Part shown: positions 34,687 through 43,266 of the stretch, in pieces
How the letters are laid out: each line of letters begins with the position of its first letter
Position numbering within the stretch: the first letter of the stretch is position 1
From: Pseudomonas sp. GL-B-19
GTDB taxonomy: Bacteria > Pseudomonadota > Gammaproteobacteria > Pseudomonadales > Pseudomonadaceae
DNA: 64,000 nucleotides
Assembly (NCBI RefSeq): GCF_019956415.1
Contig: NZ_JAHBDK010000035.1
Span: 1-64,000 of the forward strand
Reading direction: 5' to 3'
Program-made: the position numbers and the translations under genes
The notes under the pieces: model-generated
What the model saw: the letters and a program-made list of their open reading frames with translations, nothing else
Database searches by the model: none
What the model was told of the DNA's origin: nothing

Positions 34687-35148
34687 ATGATGAACGACGA
34701 TATGAACGCCATGGACGACCAGGCACTGGCTGATGAGTGGGCTGCGGCCCTGGAAGAAACCGGTGACGCCGGTCAGGCCGATATCGACGCCTTGCTGGCT
34801 GCCGATCGCGCTGGCTCGTCGTCCAATCGTCTGCCGATGGAAGAGTTTGGCAGCGTGGCGAAAAGCAAAGATCCGGTCAGCCTGGAAGGTCCGAACCTGG
34901 ACGTGATCCTCGATATCCCGGTTTCGATTTCCATGGAAGTGGGCAGCACAGACATCAACATCCGTAACCTGCTGCAACTCAACCAGGGGTCGGTGATTGA
35001 GCTGGATCGCCTGGCCGGCGAGCCGCTGGACGTACTGGTCAACGGCACGCTGATCGCTCACGGCGAAGTGGTGGTGGTCAACGAGAAGTTCGGCATCCGC
35101 CTGACCGACGTGATCAGCCCAAGCGAACGCATCAAGAAGCTGCGCTAA
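34687..35148 (+). CDS. fliN: Flagellar motor switch protein FliN
   Basis: A 153-residue C-ring protein. The N-terminal half is acidic and Asp/Ala-rich, as in other pseudomonads; the C-terminal SpoA domain (about 75-150) has the segments LDVILDIPVSISMEVG and INIRNLLQLNQGSVIELDR. It binds FliM and FliH to dock the export ATPase. The stop codon is immediately followed by the fliO GTG. Confidence 0.96.
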   Translation: MMNDDMNAMDDQALADEWAAALEETGDAGQADIDALLAADRAGSSSNRLPMEEFGSVAKSKDPVSLEGPNLDVILDIPVSISMEVGSTDINIRNLLQLNQGSVIELDRLAGEPLDVLVNGTLIAHGEVVVVNEKFGIRLTDVISPSERIKKLR

Positions 35149-35595
35149 GTGAAAAAGGTTCTGGGGTTTGTGCTGTCGATGCCGTGCAGTGTGCTGGCTG
35201 CCGAGCCGGTAGCGACCGCTACTGCGGCTGCCGCGCCGGCGGTCAGCAGTGGTGTGGCCGGGCAATTGACGCAATTGGTATTCGGCTTGCTGCTGGTGCT
35301 GGGGTTGATCTTCTTCCTCGCCTGGTTGTTGCGCCGGGTTCAACAAGCCGGGCCGGCTGGCAAAGGGCAGGTGATCGAGCTGATCGGTTCCCGCGCGCTG
35401 GGTCCTCGCGACCGTTTGATGCTGGTGCAAGTCGGCAACGAGCAGATCCTGCTCGGCCTCAGCCCTGGCACCATCACCGCGCTGCATGTGCTAAAGGAGC
35501 CGGTGCAAGTGCCGGGCGGAACTGAAAAAGCGACTCCGGAGTTTGCCCAGCGTCTATTGGAGATGCTCGGCAAGGATCAGAAGGATAAGAAGTAA
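35149..35595 (+). CDS. fliO: Flagellar biosynthesis protein FliO
   Basis: A 148-residue membrane protein needed for stable assembly of the FliP gate. It starts at GTG 35149, directly after the fliN stop. A signal-like N terminus (KKVLGFVLSMPCSVLA), a transmembrane segment at about 37-60 and a cytoplasmic domain (about 65-130, GKGQVIELIGSRALGPRDRL) can be seen. It overlaps fliP by one base. Confidence 0.92.
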   Translation: MKKVLGFVLSMPCSVLAAEPVATATAAAAPAVSSGVAGQLTQLVFGLLLVLGLIFFLAWLLRRVQQAGPAGKGQVIELIGSRALGPRDRLMLVQVGNEQILLGLSPGTITALHVLKEPVQVPGGTEKATPEFAQRLLEMLGKDQKDKK

Positions 35596-36353
35596 TGGGT
35601 GCGTTACGCATCGTCTTGACGCTGGCCCTGATGCTGGCCGCACCGCTGGCGTTCGCCGCCGATCCGTTGTCGATCCCGGCGATCACCTTGGGCACCAATG
35701 CCAATGGCGCTCAGGAATATTCGGTCAGCCTGCAAATCCTGCTGATCATGACCGCGCTGAGTTTCATTCCGGCGTTCGTCATGCTGATGACCAGCTTCAC
35801 CCGGATCATCATCGTCTTCTCGATCCTGCGCCAGGCCTTGGGCCTGCAGCAGACGCCGTCGAACCAGATCCTTACGGGTATGGCGCTGTTTCTGACGCTG
35901 TTCATCATGGCGCCGGTGTTTGACCGGGTGAATCAGGACGCCTTGCAACCGTATCTGGCGGAAAAACTCACCGCTCAGGATGCCGTGGCCAAGGCCCAGG
36001 TGCCGATCAAGGACTTCATGCTGGCGCAAACTCGCAGCAGCGATCTTGAGCTGTTCGTGCGCCTGTCCAAGCGTACCGATATCGCCTCGCCGGATCAGGC
36101 GCCGCTGACCATTCTGGTGCCGGCGTTTGTCACCTCCGAGCTGAAAACCGCGTTTCAGATCGGCTTCATGATCTTCATTCCGTTCCTGATCATCGACCTG
36201 GTCGTGGCCAGTGTGCTGATGGCGATGGGGATGATGATGCTCTCGCCACTGATCATTTCCCTGCCATTCAAGATCATGCTGTTCGTGCTGGTGGATGGCT
36301 GGGCGTTGATCATCGGCACTTTGGCGAGCAGCTTCGGCGGTGTGTCGCCATGA
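35595..36353 (+). CDS. fliP: Flagellar export gate protein FliP
   Basis: A 252-residue core gate protein with a cleaved signal peptide (hydrophobic start ending APLAFA) and four transmembrane segments. The conserved block MLMTSFTRIIIVFSILRQAL and the C-terminal MGMMMLSPL are diagnostic. With FliQ and FliR it forms the export channel. It overlaps fliQ by four bases. Confidence 0.97.
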   Translation: MGALRIVLTLALMLAAPLAFAADPLSIPAITLGTNANGAQEYSVSLQILLIMTALSFIPAFVMLMTSFTRIIIVFSILRQALGLQQTPSNQILTGMALFLTLFIMAPVFDRVNQDALQPYLAEKLTAQDAVAKAQVPIKDFMLAQTRSSDLELFVRLSKRTDIASPDQAPLTILVPAFVTSELKTAFQIGFMIFIPFLIIDLVVASVLMAMGMMMLSPLIISLPFKIMLFVLVDGWALIIGTLASSFGGVSP

Positions 36354-36619
36354 CGCCGGAAGTGGCGGTAGACATCTTTCGCGAAGCGCTGTGGCTGACC
36401 ACCATGATGGTCGCTGTGCTGGTGATTCCCAGCCTATTGGTCGGCCTGTTGGTGGCGATGTTCCAGGCGGCTACGCAGATCAACGAACAGACCCTGAGCT
36501 TCTTGCCGCGCTTGCTGGTCATGCTGGTGACGCTGATTGTTGCTGGTCCGTGGCTGGTGCAGACGTTCATGGAATACATCCTGCAGCTGTACGGCAGTAT
36601 TCCTCAGGTCATCGGCTAA
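36350..36619 (+). CDS. fliQ: Flagellar export gate protein FliQ
   Basis: An 89-residue protein with two transmembrane helices, the full family length. The start MTPEVAVDIFREALW and the segment FQAATQINEQTL are conserved. It overlaps the fliP stop (ATGA) and is followed by fliR after three bases. Confidence 0.97.
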   Translation: MTPEVAVDIFREALWLTTMMVAVLVIPSLLVGLLVAMFQAATQINEQTLSFLPRLLVMLVTLIVAGPWLVQTFMEYILQLYGSIPQVIG

Positions 36620-36622
36620 ATC

Positions 36623-37408
36623 ATGCCGTCGCTGTTGCAGCTGACCGACACACAGATCAGTACCTGGGTGGCGACGTTTATGTTGCCGCTGTTTCGCATC
36701 GGTGCACTGCTGATGGTCATGCCGGTGTTCGGCACGACCCTGGTGCCCAAGCGTGTGCGTTTGTACTTCGCGCTGGCGATCACCGTGGTGATTGCGCCGG
36801 GCCTGCCGCCGATGCCGCCGGTCAATGCGCTGGACTTGAGCGGGCTGCTGCTGATTGCCGAACAGATCCTGATCGGCGCGGTGCTGGGCTTTTCCTTGCA
36901 GCTGTTCTTTCAGGCCTTCGTGGTCGCCGGGCAGATCGTCTCCATTCAGATGGGCATGGGCTTCGCTTCGATGGTCGACCCCACCAACGGCGTTTCCGTG
37001 GCGGTGATCGGGCAGTTCTTCACCATGCTGGTGACGCTGTTGTTCCTGTCCATGAACGGGCATCTGGTGGTCTTCGAAGTCCTCACTGAAAGCTTCACCA
37101 CCATGCCGGTCGGTAGCGGGTTGATGGTCAATCATTTCTGGGAGCTGGCCGGCAAGCTCGGCTGGGTCCTGGGTGCCGCGCTGTTGCTGGTGCTGCCAGC
37201 AATTACGGCGCTATTGGTGGTCAACATTGCGTTCGGCGTGATGACCAGGGCCGCGCCGCAGCTGAACATTTTCTCTATCGGTTTCCCGCTGACCCTGGTG
37301 CTCGGGCTGTTCATCGTCTGGGTCGGGCTGGCGGACATCATTAATCAGTATCAACCGCTGGCCACCGAGGCTCTGCAGTTTTTACGCGAACTGGCACGGG
37401 CGCGCTGA
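36623..37408 (+). CDS. fliR: Flagellar export gate protein FliR
   Basis: A 261-residue membrane protein with about six hydrophobic segments; the single-copy member of the FliPQR gate. The GFASMVDPTNG segment and the NIAFGVMTRAAPQLNIFSIG segment are diagnostic. It precedes flhB by three bases. Confidence 0.96.
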   Translation: MPSLLQLTDTQISTWVATFMLPLFRIGALLMVMPVFGTTLVPKRVRLYFALAITVVIAPGLPPMPPVNALDLSGLLLIAEQILIGAVLGFSLQLFFQAFVVAGQIVSIQMGMGFASMVDPTNGVSVAVIGQFFTMLVTLLFLSMNGHLVVFEVLTESFTTMPVGSGLMVNHFWELAGKLGWVLGAALLLVLPAITALLVVNIAFGVMTRAAPQLNIFSIGFPLTLVLGLFIVWVGLADIINQYQPLATEALQFLRELARAR

Positions 37409-37411
37409 GTC

Positions 37412-38551
37412 ATGGCTGAGAGCGAAAGCGGTCAGGACAAAACAGAAGACCCCACGGAGAAACGCAAAAAGGACTCCCGGGACAAGGGTGAGATAGCGCG
37501 CTCCAAGGAGCTCAACACCTTGGCGATCATGCTCGCCGGTGCCGGCGCACTGCTGATTTTCGGCGGTGCCCTGGCACAGGAGATGATGGAGCTGATGCGC
37601 ATGAACTTCACGCTCTCGCGGGAAGTGATACTGGATCAGCGCAACATGGGCACTTTCCTGCTGCATTCGGGGCAGATTGCGCTGGTGGCGATTCAGCCGG
37701 TGATGATCACCTTGCTGTTGGCCGCGTTGATCGGTCCGATTTCCCTCGGTGGCTGGTTGTTCGCGGCGGGCTCGATGGCGCCCAAATTCAGTCGAATGAA
37801 CCCTGGCGCGGGGCTCAAGCGGATGTTCTCGGCCAAGGCCATCGTCGAGTTGCTCAAGGCATTAGCGAAGTTTCTGATCGTGCTGTTCGTGGCGCTCGCC
37901 GTGCTGTCTTCCGACATCGACGACTTGATGCGCATCGCGCACGAGCCATTGGAGATGGCGGTCGTTCACAGCCTGCAAGTGGTCGGCTGGAGCACCTTGT
38001 GGATGGCCTGCGGGCTGATCATCATCGCCGCCGTCGACGTGCCGGTGCAGCTATGGGAGAGCCACAAGAAACTGCTGATGACCAAGCAGGAAGTGCGCGA
38101 CGAACACAAGGATCAGGAAGGGCGGCCCGAGGTCAAGCAGCGCATTCGCCAGTTGCAGCGCGAGATGTCGCAGCGGCGGATGATGGCGACCATTCCCGAG
38201 GCCGACGTGGTCATCACCAACCCGACGCACTATGCCGTCGCCCTCAAATACGATCCGGATAAAGGCAGTGCGCCGGTGTTGCTGGCCAAGGGTAGCGATT
38301 TCCTGGCCTTGAAAATCCGTGAAATCGCCGTGGCCAACGACGTGCTGCTGCTCGAATCGCCAGCGTTGGCGCGTTCGATCTATTACTCCACTGAACTGGA
38401 GCAGGAAATTCCTGGCGGGCTGTATCTGGCGGTCGCTCAGGTATTGGCCTACGTCTACCAGATCCGCCAGCACCGTGCGGGCAAAGGCAAACCGCCTGAG
38501 CCGCTCAAGGATGACTTGCCGATCCCGCCGGATTTGCGCCGCGACTCCTGA
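37412..38551 (+). CDS. flhB: Flagellar export switch protein FlhB
   Basis: A 379-residue protein with four transmembrane helices in the N-terminal part and a cytoplasmic domain that cleaves itself at N270-P271-T272-H273. It sets export specificity and switches from rod/hook to filament substrates on contact with FliK. The start ESGQDKTEDPTEKRKKDSR is typical. It is last in the fliL operon; a palindrome follows the stop codon. A C-terminal-only paralogue, flhX, is at 54927. Confidence 0.97.
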   Translation: MAESESGQDKTEDPTEKRKKDSRDKGEIARSKELNTLAIMLAGAGALLIFGGALAQEMMELMRMNFTLSREVILDQRNMGTFLLHSGQIALVAIQPVMITLLLAALIGPISLGGWLFAAGSMAPKFSRMNPGAGLKRMFSAKAIVELLKALAKFLIVLFVALAVLSSDIDDLMRIAHEPLEMAVVHSLQVVGWSTLWMACGLIIIAAVDVPVQLWESHKKLLMTKQEVRDEHKDQEGRPEVKQRIRQLQREMSQRRMMATIPEADVVITNPTHYAVALKYDPDKGSAPVLLAKGSDFLALKIREIAVANDVLLLESPALARSIYYSTELEQEIPGGLYLAVAQVLAYVYQIRQHRAGKGKPPEPLKDDLPIPPDLRRDS

Positions 38552-38553
38552 CC

Positions 38554-38671
38554 CCTGTAGCAGCTGCCGAGCCCGCGAGGCTGCGTTCGACTGCGAAGCG
38601 GTCGCGCGGTCAAGAATCTACGACTGCTGCGCAGCCGGACGCAGCCTCGCGGGCTCGGCAGCTGCTACAGG
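38554..38671. repeat. REP-like palindrome after flhB (CTGTAGCAGCTGCC type)
   Basis: Arms of about 32 bp, beginning CCTGTAGCAGCTGCCGAGCC, pair with the right end across a loop of roughly 54 nt. It is the same family as the element at 4440-4583, in which the left and right arms differ by eight bases. Confidence 0.85.
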
Positions 38672-38708
38672 CCGGTGTCCGAATCCCGCTCGTCTGAAAG
38701 CCCTGCCT

Positions 38709-38768
38709 ACCTGTTAGTTCTGACAGTAGACAGGTCGTGCTCTCAAGCGCTGTCATTACCCTGGTAAT
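38709..38768. promoter_or_regulatory. Two palindromic motifs upstream of the unrecognised gene
   Basis: An imperfect palindrome with ends ACCTGT and ACAGGT spans 38709-38735 and holds GTTCTGACAG. A perfect one, ATTACC-CT-GGTAAT, spans 38755-38768. Both lie about 90-150 nt before the gene at 38860, a position suited to operator sites. No sigma-54 or sigma-28 promoter is visible here. Function is inferred only. Confidence 0.35.
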
Positions 38769-38859
38769 TCTCCCGGCAATGTCCCTTCAGTAGCAGCTCT
38801 GGTCATCCGGCGCGAGCGTCAGGGATCTGTGCCTTTGTCTGGTCTAAGAGGCTGCAATC

Positions 38860-39525
38860 ATGGAAGCGCAACCGTTTAAAAAGCTGCAAGGCATGGAGAT
38901 GGAATTTGTCTCGGGAGCGTTGGAAGCGTATCCGCGTGATCGCGCAATCGGTTACTCCGTCACTTTTAAATTGATGCTGGATTTCACGCATTTTGTGCAG
39001 ATGGCAAATGTCTTCATTCCGGGCTATCTGGGAGAGTCGACTAACGCGATTCGTCCTGAATTGGGAGGGTTGGCTTATCACAATACCTACAGTCCGTTTA
39101 ACAGTGCTGCCGGGAACATCATCAACAACGCAAAACTCTTCGAACTCTTCACGAGTCCGGATTTATACATGGAAGGCTGGATCAGCGGAGCAATGGAAAG
39201 GCGATATCACCGGCCCGAGTTCAAAATAGAGGGCGATCTGTTGTTGATTACGGCCAGGCAGGATTTTCGTTGGGAAGAACCTGTGCGCCAGATCGAGATC
39301 AAAGATCTTGTGATCATTCCCTTCCATTGGGCGCTGACCCTGATAGTACAAATCAAGAAGGAGCCTGAAATAGTAACCCCCGTTTCTATCGTGACGCTCA
39401 TGTATACGCAGGAAGAGGTTGTGATCGTCGACGGTGTCGCAGTGCTTAAGGGCGCACGCTACATCAATGGCAAGACATTGAGTTTTGGTCCAATCACTGA
39501 CAAACAGGTTCTGACCGCGGGCTAA
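38860..39525 (+). CDS. Protein of unknown function between flhB and flhA
   Basis: A 221-residue protein I do not recognise. It has no signal peptide and no clear transmembrane segment; a hydrophobic stretch at about 163-175 (LVIIPFHWALTLIV) is flanked by charged residues. The sequence is rich in aromatic residues and mixed beta-like strands, suggesting a soluble globular protein. AAGAGG lies eight bases before the ATG. Codons end in A/T more often than in the flagellar genes on both sides, and the gene is fenced by a REP palindrome upstream and the flhA sigma-54 promoter downstream. It is probably a later arrival, independently transcribed. No flagellar role can be claimed. Confidence 0.8.
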   Translation: MEAQPFKKLQGMEMEFVSGALEAYPRDRAIGYSVTFKLMLDFTHFVQMANVFIPGYLGESTNAIRPELGGLAYHNTYSPFNSAAGNIINNAKLFELFTSPDLYMEGWISGAMERRYHRPEFKIEGDLLLITARQDFRWEEPVRQIEIKDLVIIPFHWALTLIVQIKKEPEIVTPVSIVTLMYTQEEVVIVDGVAVLKGARYINGKTLSFGPITDKQVLTAG

Positions 39526-39597
39526 TCAATCGAATCTTCCCTCGACAGCTGCAACAAAACCCTAATCGATCCCTCTATTTACCACCTTTGCAAAAGT

Positions 39598-39613
39598 TGG
39601 AAGGCTTCTTGCA
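39598..39613 (+). promoter_or_regulatory. Sigma-54 promoter of the flhA operon
   Basis: TTGGAAGGCTTCTTGCA: GG (39599-39600) and GC (39611-39612) are 10 nt apart with a good TTGCA. It lies about 62 nt before the flhA GTG, and should drive flhA-flhF-fleN-fliA. Confidence 0.82.
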
Positions 39614-39674
39614 GTAGCCGCCCTGCGCCTGCTTCATGCGTCAAAAGTTTGCTTTAAAGGAACGGGGGAAACCG

Positions 39675-41804
39675 GTGGATCGCTCTCAGTTATTCAACAA
39701 TGCCCGCACAAACGTTGCCGACTTGAGTCGGGGCAATCTGGGTGTGCCGTTGTTGTTGCTGGTCATGCTGGCCATGATGATGCTGCCGGTGCCGCCGTTC
39801 CTGCTCGACGTGTTCTTCACGTTCAACATTGCGCTGTCCATCGTCGTGCTGCTGGTCTGCGTCTACGCCTTGCGGCCACTGGATTTTGCGGTGTTTCCGA
39901 CCATTTTGCTGGTGGCGACGCTGCTGCGGCTGGCGCTGAACGTGGCTTCCACGCGGGTGGTGATGCTCCATGGTCAGGACGGTCACGCCGCTGCCGGCAA
40001 GGTGATCCAGGCCTTCGGTGAGGTGGTGATTGGCGGTAACTATGTCGTCGGTATCGTGGTCTTCGCGATTTTGATGATCATCAACTTCGTCGTGGTGACC
40101 AAGGGTGCCGGGCGGATTTCCGAGGTGAGCGCGCGATTCACCCTCGATGCGATGCCCGGCAAGCAAATGGCAATCGACGCCGATTTGAACGCCGGCCTGA
40201 TCGATCAGAACCAGGCCAAACTGCGCCGGATGGAAGTGGCCCAGGAAGCCGAGTTCTATGGTTCCATGGACGGTGCCAGCAAATTTGTGCGCGGTGACGC
40301 CATCGCCGGTCTGCTGATTCTGTTCATCAACCTGATTGGCGGCATCGCCGTCGGTATCTTCCAGCACAACATGAGCTTCGCCGACGCCGGCAAGGTTTAC
40401 GCGCTGCTGACCATCGGTGACGGTTTGGTGGCGCAATTGCCATCACTGCTGTTGTCCACCGCGGCGGCGATCATGGTGACCCGTGCTTCCGGTTCGGAAG
40501 ACATGGGCAAGCAAATCAACCGCCAGATGTTCGCTTCGCCCAAAGCGCTGGCCGTCGCAGCGGGTTTGATGGCGGTGATGGGGCTTGTGCCGGGCATGCC
40601 GCACTTCTCCTTCCTGAGCATGGCGGCTGTCGCTGCCGGTGGTGCGTACCTGTTCTGGAAGAAGCAGAACGTGGTCAAGGTCCAGGCCCAGCAAGAGGTC
40701 AAGCGTCAGCAGGAACTGCTGCCTTCGCCAGCCCGCGCCATGGAAACCAAAGAGCTTGGCTGGGACGACGTCACGCCGATCGACATGATTGGTCTGGAAG
40801 TCGGCTATCGCCTGATTCCACTGGTGGACCGCAATCAGGGAGGTCAACTGCTGGCGCGGATCAAGGGCGTGCGCAAGAAGCTGTCCCAGGACCTGGGCTT
40901 CTTGATGCCGACGGTGCATATACGTGACAACCTCGACCTGGCGCCGAGTGCCTATCGCCTCACGTTGATGGGGGTGATCCTTGCCGAGGCGGAGATTTAC
41001 CCTGATCGCGAACTGGCGATCAACCCGGGGCAGGTCTACGGCACGCTTAATGGCATAACCGCCAAAGATCCGGCTTTCGGGTTAGAGGCGGTCTGGATCG
41101 AAATCAGCCAGCGCGCGCAGGCGCAATCCCTTGGTTACACCGTGGTCGATGCCAGTACGGTCGTGGCCACCCACTTGAACCAGATTCTGTACAAGCACTC
41201 CAGCGAACTGATCGGTCACGAAGAAGTCCAGCAACTCATGCAATTGCTGGCCAAAAGCTCGCCTAAATTGGCTGAGGAGTTGGTGCCGGGCGTGGTTTCG
41301 CTGTCGCAGTTGCTCAAGGTGTTGCAAGCGCTGCTGGCCGAGCAGGTTCCCGTGCGAGACATTCGCAGCATCGCCGAGGCGATCGCCAACAATGCCGCCA
41401 AGAGTCAAGATACTGCCGCTCTGGTGGCCGCTGTGCGCGTCGGCGTGTCCCGCGCAATCGTCCAAAGCATTGTAGGCACTGACTCTGAGCTACCAGTGAT
41501 CACTCTGGAGCCAAGGTTGGAACAGATATTGCTCAATAGTATTCAGAAGGCAGGACAAGGCTCGGAGGAGGGCGTTCTGCTGGAGCCAAGCATGGCTGAG
41601 AAACTGCAGCGCTCGTTGATCGATGCCGCGCAGCGTCAGGAAATGCAAGGTCAACCGGTGATTCTGCTGGTGGCCGGCCCGGTTCGCGCCATGTTGTCGC
41701 GATTCGGCCGACTGGCAGTCCCGGGTTTGCATGTGTTGGCTTATCAGGAAATTCCTGACAACAAGCAAGTGACCATCGTTGCGACAGTAGGGCCCAACGG
41801 CTGA
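39675..41804 (+). CDS. flhA: Flagellar export gate protein FlhA
   Basis: A 709-residue export gate component. The N-terminal half has about eight transmembrane segments with the FHIPEP-family block LNVASTRVVM; the cytoplasmic C-terminal half forms the nonameric ring that binds chaperone-substrate complexes. I chose GTG 39675 because the ribosome binding site GGGGGAA precedes it and the product DRSQLFNNARTNVADLSRGN is the conserved Pseudomonas start; an ATG 13 codons upstream lacks support. It is first in the operon with flhF, fleN and fliA. Confidence 0.96.
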   Translation: MDRSQLFNNARTNVADLSRGNLGVPLLLLVMLAMMMLPVPPFLLDVFFTFNIALSIVVLLVCVYALRPLDFAVFPTILLVATLLRLALNVASTRVVMLHGQDGHAAAGKVIQAFGEVVIGGNYVVGIVVFAILMIINFVVVTKGAGRISEVSARFTLDAMPGKQMAIDADLNAGLIDQNQAKLRRMEVAQEAEFYGSMDGASKFVRGDAIAGLLILFINLIGGIAVGIFQHNMSFADAGKVYALLTIGDGLVAQLPSLLLSTAAAIMVTRASGSEDMGKQINRQMFASPKALAVAAGLMAVMGLVPGMPHFSFLSMAAVAAGGAYLFWKKQNVVKVQAQQEVKRQQELLPSPARAMETKELGWDDVTPIDMIGLEVGYRLIPLVDRNQGGQLLARIKGVRKKLSQDLGFLMPTVHIRDNLDLAPSAYRLTLMGVILAEAEIYPDRELAINPGQVYGTLNGITAKDPAFGLEAVWIEISQRAQAQSLGYTVVDASTVVATHLNQILYKHSSELIGHEEVQQLMQLLAKSSPKLAEELVPGVVSLSQLLKVLQALLAEQVPVRDIRSIAEAIANNAAKSQDTAALVAAVRVGVSRAIVQSIVGTDSELPVITLEPRLEQILLNSIQKAGQGSEEGVLLEPSMAEKLQRSLIDAAQRQEMQGQPVILLVAGPVRAMLSRFGRLAVPGLHVLAYQEIPDNKQVTIVATVGPNG

Positions 41805-41815
41805 GGTAGTGGTTT

Positions 41816-43150
41816 ATGCAAGTTAAGCGTTTTTTCGCCGCCGATATGCGTCAGGCCATGAAGCTGGTTCGTGATGAGCTGGGCGCTGATGCCGCCATTA
41901 TTGGCAATCGCCGGATTGCCGGTGGTGTCGAGTTGACGGCTGCGCTGGATTACAAATTGTCGGCGCTGGCCCCGCGTGTTCCGAACATGGAACTCGAGGA
42001 TGAGCTGCGCAAGACCCAGTCGCGCATCGTGACTGCACAGGCCGAATTGAGCCTGCGTGGCGACGGCGAAACCGAAGGCGACAAGACCACCAATCGCCAG
42101 TTGTTCGCCGGCCTGCCACTCACTGCTGCCGAGCCGCTGATCGAACCGACCTACGCCGAACCGCGTCGCGTGCAACCCGCCCCGGCACCTGCCGCCGGTG
42201 GCGTTGACCCACGTGCGTTCGACTCGATGCGTTTCGAGCTCAATAGTCTGCGCGAACTGATGGAAGTACAGCTCGGCTCGCTGGCCTGGAATCAGCTGCA
42301 AGGCAGCCGTCCGGCTCAGGCCAACCTTTGGCGTCGCCTGCAACGCATCGGCCTGTCCGGCCCGTTGTCCCGCGATTTGTTGGCTATGATTCCCGACATT
42401 GATGAGCCTCGTCAGGCTTGGCGCATGTTGCTGGCGCACTTGGCGCGGATGATCGCCACACCGGAAATCGAACCACTGGAAGAGGGCGGCGTGATTGCCA
42501 TGGTCGGTCCTGCCGGCATGGGCAAGACCACCACCCTGGCCAAGCTCGCCGCCCGCTACGTGCTCAAGTACGGCGCGCAGAATATCGCGCTGGTGAGCAT
42601 GGACAGCTTTCGCATTGGCGCCCAGGAGCAGCTCAAGACGCTCGGGCGGATTCTCAATGTGTCGGTGACCCACGTCGATCCGGGGCAGTCCCTCGTTCAG
42701 GCAATGGAACCACTGCTGCGTAAACGCGTGGTGCTGATTGATACTGCGGGTCTTCAGGCCAGCGATCCGGCACTGCGCATGCAACTCGAAAGCCTGGCCG
42801 GACGTGGCATCAAATCAAAAAATTATCTGGTGCTGGCAACCACCAGCCAGAAACAGGTTCTAACGGCCGCTTATCATAGTTACAAGCGTTGCGGGCTCGC
42901 TGGCTGCATCCTGACTAAACTGGATGAAACGGCAAGTCTGGGCGAGGTGTTAAGCCTGGCGATCAGTCATGAGTTGCCGGTGGCCTATCTGACCGATGGC
43001 CCGCGGATTCCGGATGATTTGCATCTGCCGCGTCGTCATCAGTTGGTCAGCCGCGCCGTCAGTGTGCAAATGCAGGAAGAACCCAGCGAAGAAGCCATGG
43101 CTGATATGTTCGCTGACATTTACCACAGCCCGACCAAGCAGGTCGGCTAA
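41816..43150 (+). CDS. flhF: SRP-like GTPase FlhF, polar flagellum placement
   Basis: A 444-residue SRP54-type GTPase. A basic, poorly conserved N-terminal domain (about 1-150) precedes the NG domain; the P-loop GPAGMGKT is at 231-238, followed by the SMDSFRIGAQEQL and LIDTAGL motifs. FlhF brings the first flagellar components to the pole; FleN limits number. It lies 11 bases after flhA. Confidence 0.96.
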   Translation: MQVKRFFAADMRQAMKLVRDELGADAAIIGNRRIAGGVELTAALDYKLSALAPRVPNMELEDELRKTQSRIVTAQAELSLRGDGETEGDKTTNRQLFAGLPLTAAEPLIEPTYAEPRRVQPAPAPAAGGVDPRAFDSMRFELNSLRELMEVQLGSLAWNQLQGSRPAQANLWRRLQRIGLSGPLSRDLLAMIPDIDEPRQAWRMLLAHLARMIATPEIEPLEEGGVIAMVGPAGMGKTTTLAKLAARYVLKYGAQNIALVSMDSFRIGAQEQLKTLGRILNVSVTHVDPGQSLVQAMEPLLRKRVVLIDTAGLQASDPALRMQLESLAGRGIKSKNYLVLATTSQKQVLTAAYHSYKRCGLAGCILTKLDETASLGEVLSLAISHELPVAYLTDGPRIPDDLHLPRRHQLVSRAVSVQMQEEPSEEAMADMFADIYHSPTKQVG

Positions 43151-43157
43151 GGTAGTA

Positions 43158-43265
43158 ATGAACAGTTTTTGTACCTACATCGATGGCCTGCCATGCATTG
43201 TTCCTTTAGCGAACGCGCAGCCAGTAATGTGGCCTCCGTCTATGCAAGACAAGGTAAAGAAATAA
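43158..43265 (+). CDS. Possible 35-codon open frame between flhF and fleN
   Basis: An ATG at 43158, with AAGG five bases upstream, opens 35 codons ending in TAA one base before the fleN ATG. The product is Pro/Met-rich with no recognised domain. It fills the otherwise unexplained 116-nt gap. It may be chance; spacing next to fleN would fit a leader peptide or translational coupling. Confidence 0.2.
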   Translation: MNSFCTYIDGLPCIVPLANAQPVMWPPSMQDKVKK

Positions 43266-43266
43266 C

